DNA of 18,416 nt. It comes from Candidatus Blautia intestinipullorum. GTDB taxonomy: Bacteria > Bacillota > Clostridia > Lachnospirales > Lachnospiraceae. Within the stretch, counting starts at the first letter, position 1; each line of letters starts with the position of its first letter. The DNA lies in NCBI GenBank assembly GCA_019120475.1, contig DWVA01000257.1, positions 1-18,416 on the forward strand, written 5' to 3'. Below are positions 1-9,012 of this stretch, piece after piece. The notes under the pieces were generated by a model. That model searched no databases. It saw nothing but the letters and a program-made list of their open reading frames with translations, and was not told where the DNA came from. A program made the position numbers and the translations under genes.

Positions 1-571
1 CAATATCATAATTCACCCGCAGAAACACTTCTTTTCCTGCCTGTTCCAAAAATTTAGTACCGTTCATATTCAAATTCTTCACACGGTTTCTCTTCATAAA
101 CGCCTCTGCACTGTCCCCTTCTCCATTCACCAGATTCTTTTTCATCATTTGTTCGCCAAGATTTTTGCCCATGCCGCTTTTCGCAATATCCACCAGACTG
201 TCTCCTGACAATGCTTCTCCTGATTCACTGACAAATTGTCCAAGCTCACTGTCAACTGTGCCCAGTCCCTCCCCTACTATGCTGAGGAACTGAGATACAT
301 CGTTCGCCAGCTGGGAACTCGTTCCTCCGCTTCCAGACAAAGATCCATTCAGTCCTGTAGCAAAATACACATGCGCATACTGCGCAAGCTCTTTCGCCGC
401 TGCGTCTACTGCTATCGTCATTCTGGCCTGTACATATGCAATCTGTATGATAGAATAAAGTGTAATCATCATAAACATAAATACCGGGAGTGCTATAGCG
501 GCTTCAATAATAACAGCACCTTCCTGTCCATACTTTTTTTTCATTTTCTCTTTTCTATTTTTTCGTATCAT
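1..571 (-). CDS. TadE-like pilus assembly protein (partial, C-terminus beyond left edge)
   Basis: The frame stays open from its start to base 1, so about 190 N-terminal residues are visible and the 3' end is missing. A basic N-terminus (MIRKNRKEK) leads to a TadE/TadG-type prepilin segment, GQEGAVIIEAAIALPVF, with the usual Gly, the Glu a few residues later and a hydrophobic stretch of about 20 residues. The rest is polar and Ser/Gly-rich. Known family members are minor pseudopilins of the Tad apparatus, anchored by the N-terminal helix. The gene lies just after the DUF5702 gene in the same direction and continues the operon. I chose the ATG at 571 because GTGAG lies 6 nt upstream. An in-frame ATG at 589, directly after the preceding stop, and one at 544 are alternatives. 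The class is fairly sure, the start is not. Confidence 0.8.
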   Translation of the reverse strand, partial: MIRKNRKEKMKKKYGQEGAVIIEAAIALPVFMFMMITLYSIIQIAYVQARMTIAVDAAAKELAQYAHVYFATGLNGSLSGSGGTSSQLANDVSQFLSIVGEGLGTVDSELGQFVSESGEALSGDSLVDIAKSGMGKNLGEQMMKKNLVNGEGDSAEAFMKRNRVKNLNMNGTKFLEQAGKEVFLRVNYDI

Positions 572-589
572 TCTTTTCTCACTTCTCAT

Positions 590-3500
590 TTATGAATATC
601 CGCGGACACTGGACAATTTGTAGGTACACCAAGCGGAGGACTCTGTTACTGTATTGGTATCCACACCTTTCATAGAGTTTACGATAGGAAGTTCCAGGAG
701 AAGTGGCTTTACCTTCAATTCAGCATTTAATGAAAAATAGCATCTTGATTTACTGAGATCAAAATTTTGCTTTCCCATTTTCTTCATATTAGCTTCTATC
801 AAATCACCTGTACGAAGAAGTATAGCCGAGTAGGTTTCCGAACTGGTGACACCCATCAGAAGGAAAAAGTACATATAGTCTCCATAATAAATACCGTTTT
901 CATCTACAGGCTCTCCTTTGTTGTCAAAGTTTGCCGCTTTGTTTCCACTGATGGAATAGCACCAGCTATCGGCATCGGTTTTATACAGGTCTACAGGAAC
1001 ACCTGCTTTCAGGCGGTCCATATCTTTCGCTGACTCCATTGTTGCAATGACGCCAATCAGAACACATTTTGTTACAGCCGGAGGGACTACGCCACCTGTA
1101 GCTGTCATGATGGCAGTCGCTATTCCATTTAATGTACTGTCCGAATAGAAATTCTGAAATCCTGAAACCAGATTTAAAACCTCCCGGATAGCAAAGATAT
1201 TTTGATATGAAGTTTTCAAATTTTCATCTATATTAGTGTTTCCATATAATATATATTCTACCTCTCCAAGATTCATCTGGTTGTGAGAAGTGTTGATCGG
1301 CTGGTTCGTCAGAGACTGATTTTCCGGAGTCTCCCTCGCATCCTCTTTCTCCCATAGTTCTATATATCCTGGATATCCATCTCCGGTAAAATCTCCTGAA
1401 ACAAAATGTTCATTATTTTTAGCAGCTAAGCGGTGCTGTCCTTCATTATTAAATGTAGAATAACTGAACATATCCATGACATATTCCGCTACATAAATCT
1501 GATCACGCAGTTCCTCACCATTTCCACTGAGAAGGTTATTGATAATTGTAGCAATGCTTCCAATCGCTGTACTGATCTTTACCGTATTTCCCCCATGGGA
1601 AGCCCCCAGATTACCGCCTTTCCCTTTCAGATATTTATCATCTACATTCTGTGACGTGCTCTTCATCTCATCGGCTTGTGATTTGTACTGCTCATTTCTT
1701 TTATCATTCTCTTTAATTTCCTGGTCTATTTCCGTCAATTTGTCATCAAATTGATTTTTCAAAAGAGAAAACATTTTGGGCGCCTCTGTATTCAGATCCG
1801 GAATATTTCCGGTTTCCCCATTTTTTTTCTGTGGTGCATGATATATGTCAGATGCAGAGGGCTTTAAAAGGGAACTGTAGTATCCTGCCGCATCTTTTCT
1901 GTTTACACTAAGGCTAAGATCCGCCTGAGCAGGGATAATCTTGCGTCCGACTCTAATTACATCTTCTTTTCCTTCCAGCTTAGTAACTTGATTTCCTCCG
2001 TAAGTAAATTCTTTCACAGAATTCAGATAATCCTGCATATCCTGCCGTATATTCACTAAACGTTCTTTCAAATCATCTACTGCCTGTCCACCGGCTTTTC
2101 CTAACTCGGCTGCCAATTTTGCGCTTTCATCCTGTGAATCCCCGCTGTATTCTTTTTTTTCTGACTGAGCATAGTCTGAGGAACTTCCACTCCCTGCTAT
2201 CGCATTACCCCAATCCTCTCTCCGGGATGAATATGTAATAACAAGATTTTTTATTTTATCCAGGGAAATTGTTTTATAATTTTGTCCATTATAAGAAAAA
2301 CTCCCTCCATAAATCACAATGTCCAGACGTTTAATCTGTTCTGTTATGTCAGTTTCCACCTGGTTGAATTCATTTCTAACTTCCTCTAGAAATTCTCCAA
2401 TACGAGTGTTTCGTCCCAGATATTCGCTGTAAAATTCATATCTTCTTTCTTTTACATTTCCAATTGTATCCAGACCGCCGGCATATTGAGCATTAGATTC
2501 AGCCGTTTTTCTATATTTCTGGACAAACGCCAGATAAGCACTGGAACCATTCCCTGCATAATATTTTTGCTGTACAGATTCAATTTTCTGGATTGCCGTC
2601 TGTATCTGTGTTTTCCAGTCTGCCGGCAAATCATTTTCCGGCAAAATAACACTTTGTACAGTTTCTTTTAATCCAGAAGTAAAAATATCTCCGGATTCCG
2701 GAACAGATACAGAAGTATCCGGATAAGGTGAACAGTACAGAGCCGCCTGGAGTTGAGCATACCTGTCCATCAGCCATCTGCCATTGTTAGAAAGTGTATT
2801 CAAATCACTGCTGCTAACAGAATTCTGAACCTTCATACAGTAGATCGCCGGATTTGTATCACTATTAGCCGTGGTTGGATCAGGCAGTCCGGCGCAGGCG
2901 TTTGTAATATTTCCAGTGCTGATCTCTACAGCTTGAATTTTACTGTCAATATCCTTCAGAAGTTTTTGGAATTTCTGATTATTAATACAATATAAAATTC
3001 CCGTATCTGTCTCTACTTTGCTGCCAATATCTTTGGGCTGATAATTCCCCATATAAGTGTTCAAGGTATACATTGGAAAGTTTACCAGCTTAATACCGTC
3101 TGTCGCTGAATAATACATCGTAATAAGTTCCGTTATCTTTGAAAAATCTCTGGCAATTTTTCCCAGATGATCTTCATATTCCTTGTATTTATCCAAGGAC
3201 GGTATTCCTTTAGATTCGTACGCGTCAGTATAACATTTCACTGCCATATAGCTATAGTATGCTTTTTCCAGCAGTTCTCCCTCTGCCTCCGCATAGTCCT
3301 GTCGCGCTTCCACAATCGGCTGATCCTTCTCTGCTCCGGATACTCCTTCCAAAACATTTTTAGATTTTAGTTCTGACAGTATATTGTTAACAATCTCATA
3401 TGGGCCTCTGTACTTCATAAATTCAACGATAGAATCTTCCAAAAGAGCCGCATTATCCCCCATACTGCTGTCGCTTACTTCGGAAACCGATGCTGCTTCA

Positions 3501-3886
3501 GTAAACTCAACCTGAAGAAAGTCACTGATATCTCCCTCCTCTACAGAGGCAAGATATTCTGTAAAAAGCTCGCTTCCTTCTCCTGAAATTCCTTTTGCAT
3601 TCATCATGCCGGTAAAATATGTCTCTGTAACATCATAAAATTCCTCAATATTCTGACAGGAGGCTACCAGTCCATAGTATTCTTTTAACTCTTCATCATA
3701 ATGCGACATGAGAGAATACAAGGCCAGATCACCGGCAGATGAGGCCTCTGCCTTACTAAGTTCCACTCTGCTGATATCGCCGAACAGACAGACTACAACA
3801 ATGCAGGGAACCAGGATCAACACCAGAAATACCGATATTGCGCCTCTGCTGTTATTCAATTTTGCTATTTTTCTATCCTGTTCCAT
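590..3886 (-). CDS. Giant TadG-like surface/pilus-associated protein, DUF5702 type
   Basis: This 1098-residue protein starts with a short basic segment, the motif NNSRGAISVFLVLILVP and one membrane helix (about residues 15-37). The motif resembles TadE/TadG-like proteins, and the architecture matches the DUF5702 family found with Tad loci of Clostridia. The following SKAEASSAGDLALYSLMSHYD stretch is typical of that family. Everything after the helix is predicted to be outside the membrane: long, charged, Gln/Asn/Ser-rich, with likely coiled coil around residues 710-760 (KNQFDDKLTEIDQEIKENDK). No catalytic motif is visible. Start: GAGAGG lies just before the ATG at 3886. The gene sits 27 nt after the TadE-like gene and its stop adjoins the next start, so co-expression is expected. 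It may be a pilus tip or pilus-envelope component; that role is inferred from position and N-terminus only. Confidence 0.8.
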   Translation of the reverse strand: MEQDRKIAKLNNSRGAISVFLVLILVPCIVVVCLFGDISRVELSKAEASSAGDLALYSLMSHYDEELKEYYGLVASCQNIEEFYDVTETYFTGMMNAKGISGEGSELFTEYLASVEEGDISDFLQVEFTEAASVSEVSDSSMGDNAALLEDSIVEFMKYRGPYEIVNNILSELKSKNVLEGVSGAEKDQPIVEARQDYAEAEGELLEKAYYSYMAVKCYTDAYESKGIPSLDKYKEYEDHLGKIARDFSKITELITMYYSATDGIKLVNFPMYTLNTYMGNYQPKDIGSKVETDTGILYCINNQKFQKLLKDIDSKIQAVEISTGNITNACAGLPDPTTANSDTNPAIYCMKVQNSVSSSDLNTLSNNGRWLMDRYAQLQAALYCSPYPDTSVSVPESGDIFTSGLKETVQSVILPENDLPADWKTQIQTAIQKIESVQQKYYAGNGSSAYLAFVQKYRKTAESNAQYAGGLDTIGNVKERRYEFYSEYLGRNTRIGEFLEEVRNEFNQVETDITEQIKRLDIVIYGGSFSYNGQNYKTISLDKIKNLVITYSSRREDWGNAIAGSGSSSDYAQSEKKEYSGDSQDESAKLAAELGKAGGQAVDDLKERLVNIRQDMQDYLNSVKEFTYGGNQVTKLEGKEDVIRVGRKIIPAQADLSLSVNRKDAAGYYSSLLKPSASDIYHAPQKKNGETGNIPDLNTEAPKMFSLLKNQFDDKLTEIDQEIKENDKRNEQYKSQADEMKSTSQNVDDKYLKGKGGNLGASHGGNTVKISTAIGSIATIINNLLSGNGEELRDQIYVAEYVMDMFSYSTFNNEGQHRLAAKNNEHFVSGDFTGDGYPGYIELWEKEDARETPENQSLTNQPINTSHNQMNLGEVEYILYGNTNIDENLKTSYQNIFAIREVLNLVSGFQNFYSDSTLNGIATAIMTATGGVVPPAVTKCVLIGVIATMESAKDMDRLKAGVPVDLYKTDADSWCYSISGNKAANFDNKGEPVDENGIYYGDYMYFFLLMGVTSSETYSAILLRTGDLIEANMKKMGKQNFDLSKSRCYFSLNAELKVKPLLLELPIVNSMKGVDTNTVTESSAWCTYKLSSVRGYS

Positions 3887-3913
3887 TGCACCTCTCCAAT
3901 AAATACTGACACA

Positions 3914-4567
3914 CTAATTGACAAATCTTCCCAACTCGTCCATCGCGCTTTTTATTTTGCCGAATATATCCTGCGCTCCCTTGTTTCTTTCCAGCAGATC
4001 CTGTACAGCAGATACATTTCTTACAAATTCTGCCGGATCTCCCACAGGTTCCACAGTAGTAACCACATAATGGAATTTTACTTCCTGATCTGAAAACGGA
4101 ATCCGGATTGGAAGTTCTATGTCAAATTCACATTCCACCCTCAGTGACGACACTAAAATATTCAGTTTCGGAGTCACTGTTACCTTAACATTTCTGGGCG
4201 ACATCGCCTTGAATGCCAGAGGTTTCATGGAATCTATTTTCTCCGTCAGCTCACTTTCCACATCCTCTCCGATAGACTGTGCATTTCCTGTAAGAATGTA
4301 ACGGTACGGCACAACGTCTGCCGCGCTTGGACTGGAAGGCACTGTATTCCCATTTTTTTGTATGTATCCCAGCATGGGATTTTCACATCTGGCCGCACCG
4401 GAAACAGCGGCATGGTTTACTGCAAATTCTACACGGGCATATTGATAATAAGCTTCCCCCACCATGATCATCATAAAGACGATAATAAACATAATGGGAA
4501 AAACAAAGGCCGCTTCCACAATGGTCATGGCCCCTCTCTGAGAATTATTTATCTGTTTTTGATCCAT
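3914..4567 (-). CDS. tadE: TadE-like minor pseudopilin
   Basis: This protein of about 217 residues carries the TadE-like N-terminal signature SQRGAMTIVEAAFVFPIMF followed by a hydrophobic helix (about residues 14-40) and a polar C-terminal domain of about 170 residues. In the family the Gly/Glu motif marks prepilin-peptidase processing and assembly through the helix. The start was set at the ATG at 4567 because AAGGA lies a few bases upstream. The frame is open to another ATG at 4624, but that site has no Shine-Dalgarno sequence and would add 19 residues (MCLAAMLSDTC...) before the expected short basic leader. It lies between the Flp1-like pilin and the DUF5702 gene. Symbol by analogy; TadE and TadF types cannot be separated from sequence alone. 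Confidence 0.82.
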   Translation of the reverse strand: MDQKQINNSQRGAMTIVEAAFVFPIMFIIVFMMIMVGEAYYQYARVEFAVNHAAVSGAARCENPMLGYIQKNGNTVPSSPSAADVVPYRYILTGNAQSIGEDVESELTEKIDSMKPLAFKAMSPRNVKVTVTPKLNILVSSLRVECEFDIELPIRIPFSDQEVKFHYVVTTVEPVGDPAEFVRNVSAVQDLLERNKGAQDIFGKIKSAMDELGRFVN

Positions 4568-4643
4568 TTTATTCCTTATCTTTTCTTTGTAACATGTGTC
4601 TGACAGCATAGCCGCCAGACACATACAGCCGAACTCAGGTGTT

Positions 4644-4856
4644 TTAATTGGATACTGCGTTCTGAGCAGTTTTATTAATCGACTTAAACAAATTGTTCAG
4701 TAAATCCTGTATTTGATTTCTAAACACAACCGCCAGGAGAACCGCAATTCCTATAAGTACAACCACTGCTACAATATCCACCGCGCCTTCCTCATCTGTC
4801 AGGAAATTTTTTAAGTTACAGCGGATCATAAAATATAAGTGATCTAAAATATTCAT
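4644..4856 (-). CDS. flp: Flp1-like type IVb pilin (probable major pilin)
   Basis: This 70-residue protein has a leader of about 23 residues ending in the acidic/Gly stretch TDEEGAVDIVAVVVLIG, then one hydrophobic helix (IVAVVVLIGIAVLLAVVF) and a short polar tail, FRNQIQDLLNNLFKSINKT. This is the layout of Flp/Flp1-like pilins, whose leader is removed by a prepilin peptidase next to the Gly, leaving a very small pilin that packs through its helix. The usual Flp Glu-Tyr pair is absent (Asp-Ile here), which fits the Flp1-like variant of Firmicutes. Start: a very strong GGAGGAGG lies 5 nt before the ATG, the best ribosome site in the locus, as expected for a major subunit. The gene lies between tadC and the TadE-like gene. 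Confidence 0.82.
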   Translation of the reverse strand: MNILDHLYFMIRCNLKNFLTDEEGAVDIVAVVVLIGIAVLLAVVFRNQIQDLLNNLFKSINKTAQNAVSN

Positions 4857-4922
4857 TTTTCCTCCTCCTTTCCTCTTCTATATTCTATTAATCACAACCG
4901 TTTTTACGGTCATAATTATCCT

Positions 4923-5798
4923 TTAAACTCCTAAATTTGAAAAAATAGGGATCACCACCATTATCAGAATACCTGCGAATGTCAGGCACATGGGAAGCAG
5001 AAGCTTACTATCAGCCAGCTCTCCTTTGCGCTTCACCATCTGTTTTTTCAATTCCCATACTTCCGCACTTTGCTGTGTCAGCATTTGGGATAATTCTCTG
5101 TTTCCCCGAAGGATTCCCTGTATCAGTGTAGAAGTAAATTTTCTGATTTCCAGCAGCATACATCTCTGCCCAAACTGCTGGAAAGCGTCTGCAGATGAAG
5201 TGCCGTTTCGCATTTCTACCACACTTCTTTTCATTTCTTCATAAATCGTACCTTCTGAGGATTCTGCAATCTTCTCCCAGGCCTCTGTAACAATCATTCC
5301 CGAGTTGACAAGAAGAGCCAACTTTGATACAACATCGGAAAAATCTGACAGAATATCTTCTTTTTTCTTAGCGATCAAATCCTGAGTAGCTTTTCCATAG
5401 TAAAGATATGCCGCCACTCCGCCGATCAATATGACAATAAACATCACCGTACTGCCCGACAGACAATACATCGGAGCCGCAAAAGCCATAACTGTCAGCG
5501 CCATGGTATAACGCTGAGCATATACAACTCTTAAATAGTAATCTGCAAACTTTGCCTCGTAGAGTGCTCCAAGCTGTCTCCTAAGATTACGTGCCTGCTT
5601 ATTCTTATAATTAATTTTAAGGATCTGTGTCGCCCGGTATCCTACAAAGTACATCTCATGAAACGGATAGTCCTCATCATTCAGCCCCTCAAAAAGGCCC
5701 CTATCTTTTCTCCCCTGTATATACAATACCAGCCAGAGTATCAGAATGAGCAGTCCAGCGGTCAGTATCACAATATCTGTGGTCTTAAACAATGTCAT
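4923..5798 (-). CDS. tadC: TadC-like inner membrane platform protein (T2SSF domain)
   Basis: This protein of about 291 residues has an N-terminal membrane helix (VILTAGLLILILWLVLYIQG), a cytoplasmic stretch, a central hydrophobic pair (TMALTVMAFAAPMYC and VMFIVILIGGVAAYLYYG), a cytoplasmic type II secretion F domain (ILSDFSDVVSKLALLVNSGM... ELSQMLTQQSAEVWELKKQM) and a C-terminal helix (LLPMCLTFAGILIMVVIPIF). That order is typical of TadC. With TadB it would form the membrane platform that TadA drives. The ATG at 5798 is preferred because GAGG lies 9 nt upstream. A GTG at 5813 overlaps the tadB stop by 4 nt but has no ribosome site. Either way tadB and tadC are coupled. The pilin gene follows 66 nt downstream. 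Confidence 0.87.
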   Translation of the reverse strand: MTLFKTTDIVILTAGLLILILWLVLYIQGRKDRGLFEGLNDEDYPFHEMYFVGYRATQILKINYKNKQARNLRRQLGALYEAKFADYYLRVVYAQRYTMALTVMAFAAPMYCLSGSTVMFIVILIGGVAAYLYYGKATQDLIAKKKEDILSDFSDVVSKLALLVNSGMIVTEAWEKIAESSEGTIYEEMKRSVVEMRNGTSSADAFQQFGQRCMLLEIRKFTSTLIQGILRGNRELSQMLTQQSAEVWELKKQMVKRKGELADSKLLLPMCLTFAGILIMVVIPIFSNLGV

Positions 5799-5809
5799 TT
5801 CTTTCAACC

Positions 5810-6670
5810 TCACACTTTAATATCCAGAAGCTTCCGTCCTATAAAATAAGACACTACAAATAAGGCGATTGCGATTGTTGTGGAAATAACTCCGCTCGGA
5901 GTAGCAAAATTGGCCGCGAATTCCGGGCTTGACATCTTAATCATTCCAACAAGGCATATCGGCATCACAAGCATAATATACTGCTCATTTTTGCTGCCTG
6001 CCACGGTCGTTTCAATTTCCTGAGATACAGCCATTTTGTCAACAATGATCCGACATGTATTATGGATGGTTTCCCTGATATTTCCTCCCCGTCGATAACA
6101 GACTTCAAATACTCCTGCAAAATCTTCTATATCCGTACACGCGCTTCTCTTTCCAAAGTCTGATATAAGTTCTTCTATATTGATTCCATTAAGCACTCCG
6201 CTGTTAATAACCTTCAGCTCATGAAGAATAAACGCTCCTTCATCATATTGATTTGTCAGATCTTCATAGGCTGTTCTGAAAGAATCCTGTACATTCTTTC
6301 CGCTTCCCAAAGACGTCGCGAGCGCCTCCAGCATATCCCGAAACTGACTCTTCAGTTTTTTCTTTCGGGAATTCACAATTTGCTGGTTTCGAATCGGAAG
6401 AAAAAGCTTACCGGCGACTGTTCCGCATACTACTATTACAATAAAATTAAGTATATATGTCAGCACAGTAGGGTCTCCAAACTCATCTTTTCCAATTCCG
6501 CCGTAAAATAGATATCCTACGGCCCCGCCTGCTATAAAAGCAGCCAAAAAATAAATAATCTTCTCCAACTGAGACATATAATAAACATGGTAGTTTATCA
6601 TTCTGTCTCCTGTCACTGAACGGTAATACTGAGGCTCTCGTTCTTTTTCTGTCTTTTTTTCTTTTTTCAA
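5810..6670 (-). CDS. tadB: TadB-like inner membrane platform protein (T2SSF domain)
   Basis: The protein has up to 286 residues. A charged Lys/Glu-rich start is followed by two helices (IIYFLAAFIAGGAVGYLFYGG and TYILNFIVIVVCGTVAGKLF), a cytoplasmic T2SSF domain (SQFRDMLEALATSLGSGKN... RRGGNIRETIHNTCRIIVDK) and two C-terminal helices (YIMLVMPICLVGMIKM and STTIAIALFVVSYFIGRKLL). This is the TadB arrangement; it would pair with TadC as the rotor-like base of the pilus machine. The start is uncertain. The longest version uses TTG at 6670 with AGAGG 8 nt upstream and leaves only 16 nt after tadA. An ATG at 6601 has AGGAG 5 nt upstream and would give a 263-residue protein starting MINYHVYYMS. Confidence 0.86.
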   Translation of the reverse strand: MKKEKKTEKEREPQYYRSVTGDRMINYHVYYMSQLEKIIYFLAAFIAGGAVGYLFYGGIGKDEFGDPTVLTYILNFIVIVVCGTVAGKLFLPIRNQQIVNSRKKKLKSQFRDMLEALATSLGSGKNVQDSFRTAYEDLTNQYDEGAFILHELKVINSGVLNGINIEELISDFGKRSACTDIEDFAGVFEVCYRRGGNIRETIHNTCRIIVDKMAVSQEIETTVAGSKNEQYIMLVMPICLVGMIKMSSPEFAANFATPSGVISTTIAIALFVVSYFIGRKLLDIKV

Positions 6671-6686
6671 TGCCGTTTCCTCTTTT

Positions 6687-7928
6687 TTAAAAAATTTTTT
6701 TGATTCCAGCCAACTTCAGTTTTTGCGTATTCCGCATTTCATTATCTGTTCTAATCATTTCTCCGCTGACATGTTCCAGCGTACTTTTTTTATCCTCTTT
6801 AAATGTATATAAAGGATTCAGCATCACCCTTCCATCTTCTCCCACTCCAAGAACTTCTGATATCTGTACTGTTTTTCTGCTATGATCCCTCATTCTCGAA
6901 AGATGAATTATAATATCCACCGCACTGGAAATCTGCTGACGTATAGCTGCCAGAGGAAGGCCTTCGGCGCCCTGAAGCACCATCGTTTCCAGACGGCTCA
7001 GCATATCTTCCGTAGAATTCGCGTGTCCGGTAGAAAGGGACCCGTCGTGTCCAGTGTTCATAGCCTGTAGCATGTCAAGAGCTTCCGCCCCACGAACTTC
7101 TCCGACAATAATACGATCCGGCCGCATACGAAGACTTGCTTTAATCAGATCACGAATCGATATATCGCCGGCTCCGGAAGAATTGGCGTTTCTTGTTTCC
7201 AGACTGACAAGATTGTCTACTCCTTTAATCTGAAGCTCTGCAGAATCTTCTATAGTAATAATACGCTCATCCTTGGGTATATAGTTGGAAAGCGCGTTCA
7301 GAAAGGTTGTCTTTCCTGAGCCGGTCCCTCCCGATATAAAAATATTGTATTTTGCCTCTACCAGTATTTTCAAAAATTCCGCTACCTTTTTCGTAAGAGA
7401 TCCATAGGAAATCAATTTTTCGATGGTCATGGGGTCTTTTGAAAATTTTCGGATAGTAACAACCGGACCGCACAAAGAAATAGGAGGAAGAACCACATTT
7501 ACACGCGATCCATCAGGCAGACGCGTATCTACAATAGGGTTCGCCTGGGTTACCTCACGCCCTGCTCTGCCAACAATTCTCTGTATAATATCCTCCAGTT
7601 GTTTTTCACTTTCAAAAGCCTGATCCAGTCTTTTAGATACGCCATTTTGTTCTATAAAAATATTCCCTGTTCCATTGATCATAACTTCTGTTATAGTTTC
7701 ATCCTTCATAATCGCGTCAAGCAGGCCAAATCCGCGAATGGACGAGTAAATGGCATCCACCACTTCCGCTTTCTGACCAATAGGAATATACTGTCCTGCA
7801 AGACTTTCCGCCACAAGTTTTTCGATTCCTTCATGAAGCTCTTCATCTGACAAACTGCTCAATGGAAAATCATCCAGTACACGGCTTCTTAATTTTTTAA
7901 TTGTATCTTCTATTTCTTCTCTTTTCAT
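6687..7928 (-). CDS. tadA: TadA/CpaF-family pilus assembly ATPase
   Basis: This 413-residue secretion ATPase is of the GspE/VirB11 superfamily. The N-terminal domain holds the CpaF-type INGTGNIFIEQNG segment (about 85-96) and RLPDGSRVNVVLPP (136-149). The C-terminal RecA-like domain has Walker A GGTGSGKTT (200-208), the Asp box TIEDSAEL (225-232), Walker B RIIVGEVRG (272-280) and the His box TGHDGSLSTGHAN (292-304). All key residues are present, so it should be an active ATPase that powers pilin assembly from the cytoplasmic face. The ATG at 7928 is preferred: AGGTGG lies 4 nt upstream and the gene then begins 25 nt after the tadZ stop. The in-frame ATG at 7988 would overlap tadZ by 35 nt. 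Tightly packed with tadZ and tadB. Confidence 0.94.
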   Translation of the reverse strand: MKREEIEDTIKKLRSRVLDDFPLSSLSDEELHEGIEKLVAESLAGQYIPIGQKAEVVDAIYSSIRGFGLLDAIMKDETITEVMINGTGNIFIEQNGVSKRLDQAFESEKQLEDIIQRIVGRAGREVTQANPIVDTRLPDGSRVNVVLPPISLCGPVVTIRKFSKDPMTIEKLISYGSLTKKVAEFLKILVEAKYNIFISGGTGSGKTTFLNALSNYIPKDERIITIEDSAELQIKGVDNLVSLETRNANSSGAGDISIRDLIKASLRMRPDRIIVGEVRGAEALDMLQAMNTGHDGSLSTGHANSTEDMLSRLETMVLQGAEGLPLAAIRQQISSAVDIIIHLSRMRDHSRKTVQISEVLGVGEDGRVMLNPLYTFKEDKKSTLEHVSGEMIRTDNEMRNTQKLKLAGIKKIF

Positions 7929-7953
7929 ACGTCCACCTGCCTGTAAATTGCTG

Positions 7954-9012
7954 CTACATAAGCCTATCAAAGAAAGGAGACTGTCCAATCTCTTTTGCTA
8001 TATCTGACGCAGCAGTACGTTCCAGCCTTTTCATCCTTCCATACATCAGATCCTGATATTCTGGATCTGCCGCATGAACATTCTCACTGCATCGATTATC
8101 AATCACCTGTATTTTAGATAAAATTCTTTTATCTTCATTTTCATCTCTGATCATGGTTTCCTGAAGCAGTCTTTTAAGTTTTATCTGTGATATTTCAGAT
8201 CCATCATTTATCACCAAAATTTTTTTCGCATAGTCCATGAGCAGATTCCTTTTCCAGGACCCTGTTCCATCCGAGTCAACAATAATAAAGTCATAGGAAT
8301 GATATACCGCTATCGTGTCCAGTATCTGTGTGAGATCATTTTTTGTCATTTCCCGAGAATCCAAAGTAACAGTAAAGGGCTCATAAAAATATACGCCTTC
8401 TTCACTTTTCCTTATCATACTTTCCAATTTCAACGCAAGATTAGAATGACTGCTTTTTACTGCATACAGCACATCCGACATTGTGGAATTGCCGTCTCCC
8501 TGCAGAAATGGACGGATCACGCCATTTTCCTCCAGATTCAAGTACAGCACTTTATTTCCATATGCTGCCAGTCTCATTGCACAGGCTACCGCCATTGTAG
8601 TAGTCCCTACACCTCCAGACGCTCCCACAAAAAAATATATTGAGCTTATACCTTCCGTTTCTTTATAGGCCACTCTCTGATCAAGTTCAGCATAGAGTCC
8701 AAGAATTTCTTTATAAAGCAGTTCTGCCCTCTGATATTTACCTACAACTTTAACACCATCTATCGCTTGAATTTCTGAATCTTCAGATAAATATGCCATA
8801 ATTGTTGTTTTAGGAAGATCAATTTCATCTGAGACAAGATTTGGATCCGCTAGCAGAATATCTATCTTTGTATTTTGTATAATGTTCAGAAAATCGTTCT
8901 TATTGTCAAAAACTGAAATTTCCATTTTATCTGTATAGTGCGTTGTAAAATAGCGGATCAGTCTCGATACATATATAGTATCCTGATCCAAAATTCCCAC
9001 CCTGATTTTCAT
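7954..9012 (-). CDS. tadZ: TadZ/CpaE-like pilus localisation ATPase
   Basis: This 352-residue protein has a receiver-like N-terminal domain (about 1-110; ILDQDTIYVSRLI, then DILLADPNL where a response regulator keeps its phosphoacceptor Asp) and a C-terminal ParA/MinD-type ATPase domain from about residue 123. The P-loop reads GASGGVGTTT (130-139); the signature Lys of canonical ParA loops is not present, as often seen in TadZ/CpaE proteins. A second nucleotide-site motif, DFIIVDSDG, follows. The family places the Tad machine at its site in the cell. Start: GGAGGG lies 6 nt before the ATG. It is the first true pilus gene and comes 82 nt after the Crp/Fnr-type gene. That gap holds no clear terminator and only a weak promoter-like match, so read-through from the regulator gene is plausible. 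Confidence 0.88.
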   Translation of the reverse strand: MKIRVGILDQDTIYVSRLIRYFTTHYTDKMEISVFDNKNDFLNIIQNTKIDILLADPNLVSDEIDLPKTTIMAYLSEDSEIQAIDGVKVVGKYQRAELLYKEILGLYAELDQRVAYKETEGISSIYFFVGASGGVGTTTMAVACAMRLAAYGNKVLYLNLEENGVIRPFLQGDGNSTMSDVLYAVKSSHSNLALKLESMIRKSEEGVYFYEPFTVTLDSREMTKNDLTQILDTIAVYHSYDFIIVDSDGTGSWKRNLLMDYAKKILVINDGSEISQIKLKRLLQETMIRDENEDKRILSKIQVIDNRCSENVHAADPEYQDLMYGRMKRLERTAASDIAKEIGQSPFFDRLM

